Both the position numbers and the translations under genes were made by a program. Source: Dactylonectria macrodidyma (lineage: Eukaryota > Ascomycota > Sordariomycetes > Hypocreales > Nectriaceae). From it: a DNA stretch of 64,000 nucleotides. Positions within the stretch are counted from its first letter, which is position 1; every line of letters starts with the position of its first letter. This document shows, one piece after another, positions 12,047-23,787 of the stretch. The notes under the pieces were generated by a model that saw nothing but the letters and a program-made list of their open reading frames with translations, was not told where the DNA came from and did no database searches. The DNA is taken from NCBI GenBank assembly GCA_020744425.1, contig JAGMUV010000004.1, forward strand, positions 1,736,001 to 1,800,000, written 5' to 3'.

Positions 12047-12114
12047 TGTTTTGGGACACAAGTCGATTCGGTCTACCATATACGGTTGACTGAATCGAAT
12101 TTTGTCCCAAAACA
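12047..12114. repeat. Imperfect 27-bp inverted repeat with 14-nt loop
   Basis: Left arm 12047-12073 begins TGTTTTGGGACA and right arm 12088-12114 ends TGTCCCAAAACA; inner parts pair as CGATTC with GAATCG, with about four mismatches over 27 bp. There is no obvious target-site duplication next to it. It could be a very small MITE-like remnant or a palindromic regulatory element. Confidence 0.55.
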
Positions 12115-12518
12115 CATTTTATCTCCTAAAATCTTTTTCCACCTGCCTTGATGTATCTACTGAAGCCATATCGGTATATGTTATATAAGCATACGGGTCT
12201 CCAACGGCCCAAGCCTCCATGAGTGGAGTGATAGTAGCCATGGCACCGCCCACCGCCAGCAGCTACAGCTGCTGCCGCGCCCTGGGGCCTCAGCGGCGAC
12301 AGGGCCTCCAGCGCCTGGAGTCAAGTAGTTCTAGGCCTAAATCACCCCATTCTTGGAGCAGCTACAGCGCCCAAGTCTCCAGCAGCCACACCAATTTTTA
12401 AGGGCTACCCCATTCGGGTTTCCTTCAAAATAGCTTGCGAGTTGATCCGGCTGGCCACTCTTTCTCCAGTGCCCCGCTCTCAACCTCTTCCAAACCACAA
12501 CGACGAATACCAGCAGAG

Positions 12519-14183
12519 ATGGTCTACCCCGGAAAGAGGAGCACTGGTTGCATGAGGTGCCGTAAGCGGAAGGTCAAGGTGCGTAGCACGCTCTCTTTGT
12601 CCGACATGTCTCACGGTTTGCCTAGTGTGACGAGGGAAAGCCGACATGTGAGCGGTGCAAGAAATACGGCCGCGAGTGTCCGGGCTATGACGATCGCCTC
12701 ATCATCCGGTTTGAGAACCAGCATCGCAGCCCCAAGAGAACCCCGGATTCTGGGGGGGAGCAGGGTCGCTCCCCGGGCAGTGACCCCTCGGCTCAAGACG
12801 AAGCTGGATATTCTCCTGCCGTTTCATCACCCACCACTCCCAACGGGGCAATATCTACCTGGTCTCTTGAGCCTCCTTGGGAGGACGTTGCCATTGCCTA
12901 TTTCTTCGACCAATACATCATAGAGCCCAGATTGGGTTCCCTAGGACATCTCGAATTTCTCCCCCGCCTGTATCGCAATTCGCCAGCCGATTCTTGTCTG
13001 AGGCCATCACTCAACGCCGTGGCTAACTTGTCACTGTATTATTCTTCCAAATCTGCCCCGCTTCAACTTAACGCCCGCCGACTTCATCACGAAGCCTTGC
13101 TCTCCATCAATACAGCGTTACAAAACCCAGACGAGAATTGCCTAGATGATACCCTGGCGGCGGCGATGCTCCTCAGTCTCTTCGAGGTGTGCCCTCAGCC
13201 CCTAGTTTTACTTGCCTTCAAAACTAATTTTTAATCTAGGATATTGATGGGGCAAGGCCAGGAGTTAGCAACTCTCATATCTCGGGAATGGTTTCACTGA
13301 TACAACTCAGAGAGAGGATTGGACCTCCTGTTGACCCAAATAGGTCACTGTACGGGTGGGCTTACACCCAAATAGTCAGTTTTGAGTATTTCCCATACTT
13401 AAGCACTAAAAGCTAACAAAGGAGTAGCTCTTCCATTCTATCATAGATCACTACATACACCTGAACCCTAGGTGGGTTCCACCCTGCGGCATAGCAGAAG
13501 AGGACTATCTTACCCGGCTCTGCGGCATGAGTCCACGCATGGTGCGATTCTGTTATGCGGTCAGAGACACCTGCGCCGCGATTGACCAGCCAAACCTGGA
13601 CGCAAACAGTGCATTAGTCAAGGCATCGCTTCTCGCGATCTTGAACGATGTTATCATGATCCAAAGCAAGCTTGACTCCTTGACACATTCCGTACCTGAA
13701 AGTTTGAAACCTCGACAGCTCGGCGGCGACGAAGATGTTCGGGTCTACACTTCCCGGTGGACTGCGTGCTTTTGGTCCCTGCAATATTGCAGCTTAGTGT
13801 TGTTCTACACTCAAGTTGCTGTTTGCTGCAAGAAACTTCTCACTTTTGATCTCTCCGACGACCGTTCCGGGAAGCAGATGGCAAACGCGACGCTCACCAT
13901 GGCAGAAAGCAATGTCGAAAGCTTACTGCATGGCATATCTTCCAATATACCCTTTGCGCTTGGAGAAATCGACGGGGATGGCAATGATCAAGCCGTGCCT
14001 GAGTACAAGTCGGGCTGTGGATATTTACTCATCTGGCCGTTGTCGTTGCTGGGCCGGTGCGTTTACTCGACAACTGAACAGAAGATTGTTGCACACAGGG
14101 CTTTGAAGATCGTCGGTTCATCAATGGGGATACGGTTAGCAGATTGGGCCGCCAAAAGACCGCATCCCTTTGCCTTGTTTTGA
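12519..14183 (+). CDS. Zn2Cys6 transcription factor
   Basis: Exons 12519-12578, 12626-13186, 13240-13374 and 13428-14183; introns of 47, 53 and 53 bp keep frame (the third donor is GTCAGT, a weak match); 503 residues. The N-terminus holds a binuclear zinc cluster with six cysteines at residues 11, 14, 21, 28, 31 and 38 (CX2CX6CX6CX2CX6C), split by the first intron exactly between the basic run RKRKVK and the third cysteine, a position common in fungal C6 genes. The remainder matches the helical fungal regulatory domain, e.g. LYGWAYTQI followed by LFHSIIDHYIHLNPRWVPP. It is next to the rhamnosidase, so it could be its regulator, but gene order is the only evidence. DNA target unknown. Confidence 0.85.
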
Positions 14184-14695
14184 AGAGAGCATTGGAAATT
14201 TTGACGACGACTTGAATCGTTTTGTGGAAATATAGTCTGCTTGCTGAATTTAGAGAGAGTCATGACCCTACTATCCAGACTACTGTTTTACGATTTTATC
14301 GTATCACAAGCCGTGTTGCCTTGCCACACAGCCTTTGCTTCTATTCAAGTTCATGACAACCGCCCAGCCTCTTTCAATCAAGAGACTTCCAGCAGTTAGT
14401 CTGGCGATGTGGTAGTCAAAAGTGAGAGACGAAGCGTCGCTGAAAGCTAGCATTCCAAAATGAGAGACCCGTGCATTCATTCCAGAGTCCCATCCTCTGC
14501 TTTGGTGTGGTATTTCAGACCTATCAGCCTGGACGACCACTTTCCCTGTATTAATGAGCAGCGCCCATCCATAGCAACTCCAGCTACTAAAAATCAGTGT
14601 GGCATATCAAATCTTGAAGCTACTCAAATCCGGGTAAACCTCATCGCAGCCCCTTAACAAAATGAAATATCCGGCAGGTAATCCAACAGTGGGAT
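14184..14695. other. Convergent intergenic spacer
   Basis: About 510 bp between two converging genes. I see nothing beyond probable 3' ends. Confidence 0.35.
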
Positions 14696-17196
14696 TTACT
14701 CCTCAACTCCTTCGCCACCAGCAGCCCCTGTCTCTGCCTGGACTTTCTCTTCAGTTTCAACCTCGACCTTTAAGGAGTCGCGCACAATGTCGAGCGAATC
14801 TTTACCCTCCCCACTTGCAATCATCTTATTCAGCACCTCCGCCGCGATTCCCATCAGAAGATCACACGCGCCCCTACGGGGCAGGCTTGTAGCCATGAAA
14901 ATGAGCGCCGCGACGAAAGGCACGTCTTCGCCTTTGCTTAAGTAGTCCCGACCGTACAACTCCTGCAAGGCGGGATCGCATGCCACTTGGGTCTGGCGCA
15001 GGAATGTGAGGGTCGTCCGGTGAAAGACCAGATATGGGAACGAAAACTCCGGGACTTCCGCTCCCAAGGCCAGGTTGAGAGAGAAAATCAAGTCGGCCGG
15101 AGAAAGTCTCCGAGGCCTTGCCCGGCGCTTCTTCTTTTCCTCGCTTGAACCTTCGTCCCGAGTGATCACAATGGTGCCATCCTCATTCACCTTGCTCGAG
15201 AGTTTGCTGAGCGAGATTATCTGGTCAACACACTCGGGAGACAAGTCGACTTGGCCCGAGCCATGCCAGTATCTTTGCATGAACATGCGTGATACGGGGG
15301 CAACACCCTTGATACTACGCCTTTTAACACGAGAAAACACGTCGAGAGGATGGTTGGGTTGCCTTCTTCCGCCGCGAGCAGCAAAAGTGGAAGCAGAAAA
15401 GCCCATCCGGAGAAAAAATCGTCTCTCGTACGCCTCCTTGTTCTTCGGTCGGTCCCCGATGAAGAGGTTTGACACTCCTAGCAACTTTTGAGCCATGTCC
15501 ATCTCTGTCCAACACCCCCTCAAAAGGCCCTCCTGCTGGAGTGCATTTTATACGTGCGCCGACTGTACGATGCAGCTCCACGCGTGTTCAACAACGATAC
15601 CAAGGTCGTGCATGGCGGCTCGATAGTGGTACAACGAAAGCCCGCACAGGATAGGAGATTTGAAGAGTATTCGGAATCTCTCAGATTCTCCAATTGGGTG
15701 CCCAAGGCTTTTCGCATATTCTTCCTTGAGGAGAAAGACCGGGTCTTGACAAAACCATATCATTTCGTCCAAGAATTCATCGACAGCCCGATCATCCGAT
15801 TCAGACCATAGGGGTGTCTTCAAGTTCCTGTGGAATTCAATTTGGACACGAAGGTCGTCGACCATTACGGTGGAGTGCTCTCTTAGTGTCTCAACTGCGT
15901 CGGAGGCTCGCTCTCTGATGATGTGATGAATGTCTAGAAGGATTTGTGTGGCATATACAAGGTAAAAAGGTATCTTGCCAGTTTTGTCGACCTCTCGGAT
16001 TCCGCGAATGAACTCATCCTCGACAGGGTATTCAGGCACGAAACGAGCCACCAAGGTAGCCTCGGAAAAGAAGTCGCACAAGATAACCCGGTCCTCGGTG
16101 AGCTTGGCTAAGCCTCCTTTGGATGCCCGATCACTCTTGGGATCGTATGTTCCGAACGCTCCTTCATGGTAAACGGGCACGCCTTTTGGAGGCAATTTGT
16201 TAACGAAGTCCCGGAGCAACATACGGCATTTAAGTAGTTCGAATTAGCAACCTCATAGACATCCTCATTCAGAGCATTAATGCCCCATCCGAAAATGTCC
16301 CTCTTGGAAAATCCTTTTATTTCTGCTTCAATAAGAAAGAATCTTTGCAGCATCTTGACAGCTCCGCCATGAGGCTCAAAGGTTGGAAGCACTTGATCGA
16401 TGAGGTTGCGCGCCAGGTCGATGCCGGTATTGGTTGCAACAGCTACGCTAGCGAGCTCAGCAGATCCATTTTTATAATCGATCCAAATCTGCGTGATGCA
16501 GGCCCTGATCTTGTTGATATCGACCAACATCATTACGAATGCTATCACGGCATCTTTAAGCGACGTCTGCGGCTCAGCTTCGTAGAGCGCGTTGTCTCCC
16601 TGTGCATTGTTGGGACGCTCAACATCAGGGGCATCTAGGAACTCTTGGGAGGGCTCGAAGAGGTCGAGACCGCTGAAGCGATTGTTCAACGTCTCAAAGG
16701 GTTCGATGGCAGCAGTTCCAACGGGCATTCGAGGTTTGAGGACCTCTCTGACCTTTTCCAACACCCCAACAAAGTAAGAGTGACTGGCATCTGATTCGGT
16801 GTCTTGTTCCATCCCATGCGTAGCCATTTTAGAGCCGAACTTGGACCGCATGTAGATGTTTCGGTCGATGGTGTCAACGAAAGAGGCAGGAACTGAGACG
16901 ACTGGTTTTGTAGAAGCGGAAACAAACTCGGCCAGAGGGACAAAGTCTTTGATGGCGATGATATATCTTGGACCAGTCTGTCCAGCGTCTAGATCGGCGT
17001 CTTTCTGTTTCTGTGCCTCTTTTCTAGCTTTTCCCTTCAAGCGGCCTGTTGTTGCCTTTGGCTGAGTGACGCTGACAGGCTCGAGGAGATTCGCAGGATA
17101 TCCGCTTGCTTTTGCTGTCGAAGCAAGCCAAGAAGCCACCGAGTCGGTGTCTTTCTTGTATTGCTGATAGATAGTGGACAAGGATCCAGGAAGCAT
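14696..17196 (-). pseudogene. DUF6604-family protein, frameshift plus nonsense codon
   Basis: Long fungal protein, about 830 codons, starting at 17196 with the DUF6604 N-terminal pattern (LPGSLSTIYQQYKKDTDSVA), followed by a basic KGKARKEAQKQKDA segment. Two lesions interrupt it. Near 16232 the frame shifts by one base between the NSNYL segment and MLLRDFVNKLPP, with no space for an intron. At 15548-15550 an in-frame TAA sits between VQSAH and NALQQEGLL, and the same frame stays open and protein-like for a further 284 codons to 14696. Removing the TAA by splicing would need a 33-bp intron, which is implausible. Both lesions together argue for a pseudogene. DUF6604 function is not known to me. 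It is divergent from HET-C with a 280-bp gap. Confidence 0.8.
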
Positions 17197-17478
17197 CCTG
17201 AAGAAGGGCGAGACAGAGTCCTCTCTTCTATTCTTGTCCTCATGAGTGCAAGAGATGCGTGACAGATGTCAAGGCAGGGCAGCCTTGTTATAGGCGTAGC
17301 CGGTTCAATAGTTTTTCCGGGTGACGGGCTGATGCCTCAGGTATGAGATACTTTGGGGATACAGCGATATGCATAGAAACGAGGGACTACTGTGTAACCG
17401 ACAACCCATTGGTCTCAGATCCTACCCCCAAGTCCATGACATCATAACATCACAGAGCTTGGCGGCAGAAATTTGAAA

Positions 17479-19545
17479 ATGCCAGCGACATCAACCCTTC
17501 TGCTAGTGCTGCTAGTAAGCCTTCTGTTCGTCGGCAAGGCATCTGCCTTTGGTGCCGGCGAAGTAGCAGGTACAAGCGACTTCAACGGTTACGTGTGGCG
17601 CCACGGGGATATCGTGGAGGTGCTTCGATACCTCCCAGCTAGCTTCATCACGCACTACCGGTTCACCCTACTCGAACGCCGTCAGATATACTTTGGCAAC
17701 TGGCTCCGCGACTTTTCACAGGTTATCGACACAACATGCCTCGAAAATCTTCCCGAGCCGGCCCTGCGTGCTATTGTGAGTATCCTGGGCTTCATGGAGT
17801 TTGGCTTCGCTACCGACGAGTTTGAGGTCACCAGAGAAAGGCTCGGATGTTACACGCACGTGGAGCACATCGACAACCCCAAGGGGTATGCAGAGAATGC
17901 GAAAGAAATTGATGAACGACTCAGAGGCCCGTTGGACCCGAGGGAGCTGGAGTTTGACCCAAATACTGGCATGAAGAATTACATTGCGAATTCTGGGCAT
18001 GGATGGGATACGGCTGCCGACTACATTCGAAGGCAACTGCGCGGCTGCATCAGGCTCGGCCGGCAAGGGCGCAAGAATGATGCAAGTGCGAAAAAAGAAG
18101 CCTTCATCCACCTGGGCGCTGCTCTGCATACACTCGAGGACTTCTCTGCGCACAGCAACTTCACCGAGCTCTGCCTACGGGAGCTGGGCGAGGACGACGT
18201 TTTTCCTTTCGTCGGCGACGCATGTAGGGTGAAGACCCCAGGATGGAGAGGGAAAATGGTGCCACCTATTGTGACTGGGACGTTTGGGATGCTCGACATC
18301 TTCCACAGTCTCCTTGGTGAGGCGGATGACATGGCCGTGTTGCAATGCAAAGGCTCGCTTGAGAATTTGGAAACGGTAAGCACCTACAGGTCATCGTCAA
18401 GAGACTTCAGCTAATGGGTCAAGGAGCTCAACATAGGAGCTATGGCATTCGATCAGCTCTACGAAATCCTAAAAGCCGCCATCCAAGGCCTATCCACGCT
18501 GGCCTCCACGACAATTAACGACCCGCTGCTCAAGCAGCTAGAAGCCGTGGGAGTCTTGTTCAAAAAGGCGGAAGAATCTAAGAAGGAAGGCCAAAGCGCT
18601 GACACGAGCATCGACGCCAATCTGCTCTGGCAGTCCATCGAGCCCATCTTTTATCTCCATGACAGAATGAAGAAGTGGTTCCAGGAAACCAGCGTGCGGG
18701 AAGACACCGAGCCTTTGAATCAAGAGTCGAGCACCCAGTTGGGCAAGTACGCCGATGAGCTTGTGTTTAAATACCTCTCGTTGATGATTGAGGCATCCAT
18801 CCAGCAGCTTCGCAACGCTTTGAGGGCCGCCAAGGACCGAGTCGACGCGGAAGCAGCCAAATCCACGTCGGCAGAGGTTTACCAAGACGGCGACGGATCC
18901 GATCCGAGCCACTCGGATCTATCCAAGGACCACTTCAATAACGTTCTGAACCAGCCTGCCGGCCTCGTTGCGACAGTCACGACCAACTGGACCACACAGC
19001 AGGTCGTCAAGTGCTGGGACGACGGCTTCCGAGACGAGGAGGAGGTCATTGACGAGATCTTGTCCATCCTGCACCACCCCGCATTTCCCGGCCGGCATAA
19101 GACGTCTGTCCAAAAGTACATGTTTGAAGCGGTCCGTGGCTGGTGGGAGCACAACTCGGCGGAAGAGCAGGACAAGATCCGCGGCAAGCTGACCAAGGAG
19201 AGCGTCAAGGCGCGCCACCACGAGGATCACACGCTCACACTCAAAGACCTCGCCGGCAAGAAGAAGGGCGTCGCCGAGTTCCCTGGGTCGAAGCCCAAGG
19301 TTAGACAGCCGCCTAAGAAGCCGTCACCGCTGACTTGGGCCGTCGGCGAGGCCAAGAAGGATGCCCAGTGGGTGCTAGGCGCTGTGAAGAGGGGCGTCAA
19401 AGATCCGAGAGCTGGGGTGCGACTTGTTGGAAGTGGCATCTATGGCACCGTTGCGTACACAGCGTGGTTGGTTATGGCTACCTTTAATCTCCTCGTAGGC
19501 TGGGCGCTGAAGATGGTCTCTAAAGTGTGGTCATTCGTGAAATGA
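17479..19545 (+). CDS. het-c: HET-C family heterokaryon-incompatibility protein
   Basis: Exons 17479-18375 and 18424-19545, separated by a 48-bp intron (GTAAGC donor); 672 residues. The N-terminus is a clear signal peptide (TLLLVLLVSLLFVGKASA) followed by the conserved HET-C region: FNGYVWRHGDIVEVL, IYFGNWLRDFSQVID and HLGAALHTLEDFSAHSNFTE, the last rich in metal-ligand-like His/Glu residues. HET-C proteins control vegetative incompatibility in Neurospora and relatives. The C-terminal half here is charged and helical and ends in a hydrophobic segment (YTAWLVMATFNLLVGWAL) instead of the glycine-rich tail I know from the Neurospora protein, so this is a shorter, possibly membrane-anchored form. 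The start was taken at the first ATG, six bases inside a longer non-ATG frame. Confidence 0.88.
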
Positions 19546-19690
19546 TGGCCTGGACCCTTCGCCTAATATTTAGCAGAGTTCGGGATGCCCAGCTCAACGT
19601 TAAACATTAATTCTAGAGGCTCGTTCATGTATCAAGACTTGCTTACATCCATGTATGACCACTTCATATAAAATAGACGTCAATTCTCAT

Positions 19691-20837
19691 TCATGTGCTT
19701 AATATTCCTAACATCCTCTCCGACCCTCGATGAGTATGACTCCAGTACGTGATCGAAATGCTTCCTAGCTCATCCACGCCCAACGTATCCTTGCAAGCCT
19801 CATCAAAAGCTATCCTGCTCGGCAGAAGACAACGCCCTCGTCTCGTCCCCAGTATTCCAATTAAATGGATATATCACGTTCTCCGGCAAGAGGACAATCT
19901 CGGCGCCCGCAGTGTTGCGGGACATATGCTTCATGATGCTATTTCGGAGGGCGAGGGGACCGGTCATTTGTTCCGCAGAGGGAAAGTCATAACAAAGCCG
20001 GTGGAGCGGCCATTTGCTTTTTGAAATCTCGGCGGATGTAGATTCGAGCGGTAGGAGGAATAACGGGTGTCCAGGAGACGCAGCCATCCAGGCGTTGGGG
20101 ATGTGATGCTCGAATGACGTGTCGTTGCCCATACGTCCAAAAAGGCAATCCTAGCGTTGATGGTTTCATCTGAAGTCGCGATCTCAGTGTCCCGCGGTGC
20201 ATCTGTGTATCGATCCAGGATTTCGGACGTAGAATGAAGGCATTCAGTGTCCAGATCTGCATACACTCTGATGGCCATAGTGCTTACGGCATACACCACA
20301 CTAGAGAATATTCACTCACCCGCCAAAGCGATACATGTACAGATTCCTCATAAAATCAACCCGATATATACTCCCCGGTAAGCTCAGGTACGTATCCTCC
20401 AACGCCAGGAAATATTCCCGCACCAGCCGCAGATTGTCCTCGTCAGTCCAAAGCACCCACTCCCAGTCTGGGTGCTTCTCACGACAACCATCGCTCCATT
20501 GCTTGAACTTGGCCGGGAGCTCAGTCGACTTCCAGCTCTGGAGTAGCAGCTTCGGCACGGCTGTTTTTGGATTTAGTGGCCGGCATAGGAGTCGAGTTGG
20601 CGATAGAGCCGTTGCGAAACCCGGTTGGTTGGAGAGCATCGAGATGGTGGGCTCCAAAGAAGGATAGTTTGTCGGTGGGTTGTCGATGTGATACTCGACA
20701 TCGTGAGATGGCTCGATTGCTTTCGGGATAATAGAGCTACATCTCCAGCGAGAGCTAGCCGTCAAAAGCAGGAAGATGAAAACGCAGACCTAGACGAAAC
20801 TGGACCAAGTCCAGGTTCTAAACTTGAGGGACAACAT
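19691..20837 (-). pseudogene. GT32 (OCH1-like) glycosyltransferase, three lesions
   Basis: Sugar-transferase of the DXD-containing GT32 family. An ATG at 20837 begins a short N-terminus, but an in-frame TAG at 20790-20792 stops it before a hydrophobic membrane anchor (VCVFIFLLL). Downstream the family signature is clear: WKSTELPAKFKQW, YRVDFMRNLYMYRFGG, then after a 52-bp intron (20268-20319) the catalytic DXD in VYADLDTECL. A one-base shift follows in a T run near 20143, where the frame moves to RMGNDTSFEHHIPNAWMA. Near 19808 a four-T run gives a second shift, just before the last 39 codons ending at 19691. Lesions in T runs could be sequencing errors, but the additional stop points to true decay. 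Confidence 0.8.
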
Positions 20838-21369
20838 CTCATATTGTGATAGCCGCAGTCTATGAAGTGATGAAAAAATTTGTTCTTTTAGAGAAACTCC
20901 CTGCCAAGTCAATACGTAGCGATGTTATCCAATTCCCCTTTTCACTCCCTTTAGTGCTGATCTAATTTGAGATGTCTTGCTTCACCCGCTTGCATCCCGC
21001 CAATATGGTCGCCGCATCAAAAACCTCATCTCCTCATTTTGCGCAAAGGGAATTTGCATGCCATAAAAAACATGATGAAAGGTGACTGGGCTGTTTCAAA
21101 TTCCTACTCGTTCATCGATACTCATATACACCCTCTGCGAAGTCGAGGCATATTAGCGCAGTTTTCCTTTCTGGGGTGAATACCTTCTGCTACCCACTGC
21201 TACTTGTCTAATACTTAACGGTCCGACAACAATACCCAACTTTAATCAACCCATATATTCATCTAATAGTACTACACGAAGAGTTCAAGACCGCATGTGG
21301 ATACAATCACCCAAAGTCACCAGAATCGAAAATGGTCCAATCACATCTATACCCCCATCATCGTCCAAC
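20838..21369. other. Intergenic spacer
   Basis: About 530 bp with no coding signal; the left part is presumably promoter of the decayed GT32 gene and the right part the 3' flank of the secreted-protein gene. Confidence 0.35.
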
Positions 21370-23787
21370 TTAGACAGTGCAGTAGCCAGCATTCTCATAG
21401 TCGCTCAAGCACCATCTCGTCATGCCATCAGGCGTCAAAAACGTCGCCGCAAAGTCAGGCGTTCCCACGGGATGACATCCCTTACCACCATTCTCCGTCG
21501 TTGCAGCAGCATTGGCCAGGAAGTCCTGGGCGTTTCCGACCGTCATGCAGCCGTATCCCGGGCCGCCGTGGGCCGAATCTTTGGCCGCCATGATCAAAGA
21601 ACAAAAGTGGATGTTGCTGTTGTCGACAGCCAGACGGCACCACACGCTGTTCTGCCCGGTGCCTCCATCCTGGCAGTCGCTGGAGCAAATCTGCTTGTCA
21701 CGGTCGTCTCCGAGACTCGCGATGGCTTGCTGGCAGTACGACAGCTGCGAGACCATGTCTTTATTGACACCATCAGACGTGAGACAGACGACCTCGTTGA
21801 CATTCGTCGGCAGAGCCGGCGTATTGGACTCCTGATTGCCCTGTCCACCGCGACGAAACTGCTTGCGCGCAGCCTGCTTGCCCTCGGTGCACTCTTGGTC
21901 ATATGTCTCGTAGCCGTTGAACTTGGCCGCGTTCTTCCAGTCTTCCACCTCGCTGCCTGTGCCGCCACCGCAGCCGCAGGGCATGATGCGGTCGCCCAGC
22001 TGGACATTGTAGCTGACGTCGCCAGTGTCGCAAACGGGGATGGTGAAGGTGCCTTCCCAGCTGGTGCCGCGATCCCACGGGTTGGCCCAGCCGTCCGTCA
22101 CGGCTTCCTGTGCGCGCTTGACGGCGTTCTCGCCATCGTAACTGAACTTGGCCGCCTGGTAGGCCGAGATGGACGCCTCAAAGACATCCTTGAGCTCCAG
22201 CTGGTAATCCGCGTCGATCCAACCTGCCGCCAGCTTGTCCCAGCCGGTTGGGTGATCCATGGAGCCAGTATCAAAAGTATTCAAGCCCGTCGTCGTCCCC
22301 GCGCCGACCGACGCCTCGTGCCACCAGTACAGGTAGTAGACACCCGCATCGCCCTCGCGGCAGTACTTCATGTCCTGCGGGCCCTGTTGGTCCTGCTCGC
22401 ACGAGCCGTCGACGTCGGTCGTATACGTGATGAAGATCTTTTGCTGCCGCCAGATGTAGTTGATGGCCCGCGCGTTGAACTGCTTCTGCAGGTACTGGCG
22501 GAGGAGAGACAGTTCCGAGTCAGAAGGGGTCGAGCTGAACTCCTTGCCGGGACCGGGGAGGAAGACACCGCCGGCAGCGTAGTCGCTAGAAAATATCAGT
22601 GGTCTACACATCTCAAGTCTGGTATCTCTCGATCAACTTACAAGAACCGCTTACCACCCCAGTAGTTACCAGTAGCGAGATTCTCCTGCATGTCATTCAG
22701 AGCCGAGCGGGTTTGCTCAAACACGTTGGTTAAGAAGACGCCGAGGTCGGAAAAGTCATTGAATGACTGGCTCGCGGGGTACTTAACAACTTCTCTATAG
22801 CCGGTGCCCACGCCGTTGAGCAGGGCGCCCAGCGCCGACGAGGATTCCTTGGTGATGTCATTGGCCCTGACCCACGAGGTGAGCTTCATGTAGGATCCGC
22901 CGATGGAGAAGGCTGTGCCGAGTCCGACTAGGAGTTCCTGTGGTTTGTGTCAGCACAGTCTTGGGAGCGTTAATTCACATAAGCTGCCACAAACCCTGAG
23001 GAAGAACTCGAAGCTGTCGTTGATGGGAGGGAAGAATTCCGAGGCGAGGTAGGCAGACAATCCCTGGAGATTCATCTGAGTCTCGTCAAGGACATCCTAC
23101 AATGATTGGCTGGTAAGCAAAAATTTGCCAACATGTTTTGGGTAAACTTGCAATATAGTCTCTGAAATACGACTGGAAACCTTGAATGGACTGCATAATC
23201 ATGTAAACTGGTCGCTGCTTGTCATGATCGGTGCACTCCTCTCCCCATTCACCGGAGCACTTGATGTCTATCGCAACGTCAGCCGGCTTCTTGGTAACGA
23301 GCTGCGAAGAGGTTCGACTTACCCTCGCAGAAGATGTCGCCGAAGCATTGATCGTTAGGTTTAGCGCATGTGTACACCTCTCGCTGTTGAACAAGTATCA
23401 GTTTTCTCCATCACCATCAGCTCACACCCTCGGGGAAACTCACGCCATCGAGGTACATGCGCCCAAAAAGGTTGACCTAGCGAGATTAGAAGACGTAATC
23501 CACCTGTCAGAAAGTATTGTACATACAAAGTTATTAGGCCATCCATTCGGAATAACCATGGTCGTGTCCGGGCCGTTTCCACCCAGATACCGCAGCCACC
23601 AGTTGTGGAACCAGAAGTCGGTGCCGGCGTCGAACCAGTTGTTGATGTTGGTAGAGTCCCACGTCTCGAAGCCGCAGCGTCGCTTGCTGAACTCGTGAGA
23701 CGGTTCGACGGGCAGCGAGACAGGACTGGTAAAGGCCAAAGATGGGAACAACAGGCCTGCAATGGCCGTTGAGAAGGAGATCTTCAT
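21370..23787 (-). CDS. Large secreted Cys-rich protein, family unknown
   Basis: Seven exons on the minus strand: 23787-23527, 23476-23444, 23383-23323, 23267-23152, 23096-22995, 22937-22642 and 22585-21370; introns of 50-60 bp, all frame-consistent; 694 residues. It begins with a signal peptide (ISFSTAIAGLLFPSLAFTSP). Next comes a Trp-rich segment (DFWFHNWWLRYLGG), a disulfide-like stretch (YTCAKPNDQCFGDIFCE), amphipathic helices in the middle, and a Cys-rich C-terminal part with CGCGGGTGSEVEDWKNAAKF and CSSDCQDGG. I do not recognise a catalytic site. Similar secreted proteins of unknown role are frequent in Pezizomycotina. The fourth intron uses a GC donor. A fragment resembling its DWK segment lies at 24641-24928. 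Confidence 0.75.
23097..23151 (-). other. GC-AG intron
   Basis: Donor GCAAGT, acceptor TTGTAG, 55 bp. The only GT option nearby (4 bases downstream) would create an immediate stop, whereas the GC donor keeps the frame between FRDYI and DVLDE. Confidence 0.65.

Larger units (their letters stand above)
11022..12518. other. Intergenic, 1.5 kb, with repeats
   Basis: No gene recognised. It contains three imperfect ~49-bp tandem units (11285-11430), an imperfect palindrome (12047-12114), and a GC-rich patch around 12240-12390 with repeated CAGCAGCTACAG words. The right end is the promoter of the Zn2Cys6 factor. Confidence 0.4.

Noticed and set aside
15548..15580. Intron removing the TAA in the DUF6604 gene
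   Set aside because: GT and AG exist in frame but the intron would be 33 bp, below any other in this window and lacking a branch-site context.
21295..22665. 456-codon plus-strand open frame
   Set aside because: It lies antisense to the last exon of the secreted Cys-rich gene, whose splicing, signal peptide and cysteine pattern are coherent; the plus-strand translation has no recognisable features.
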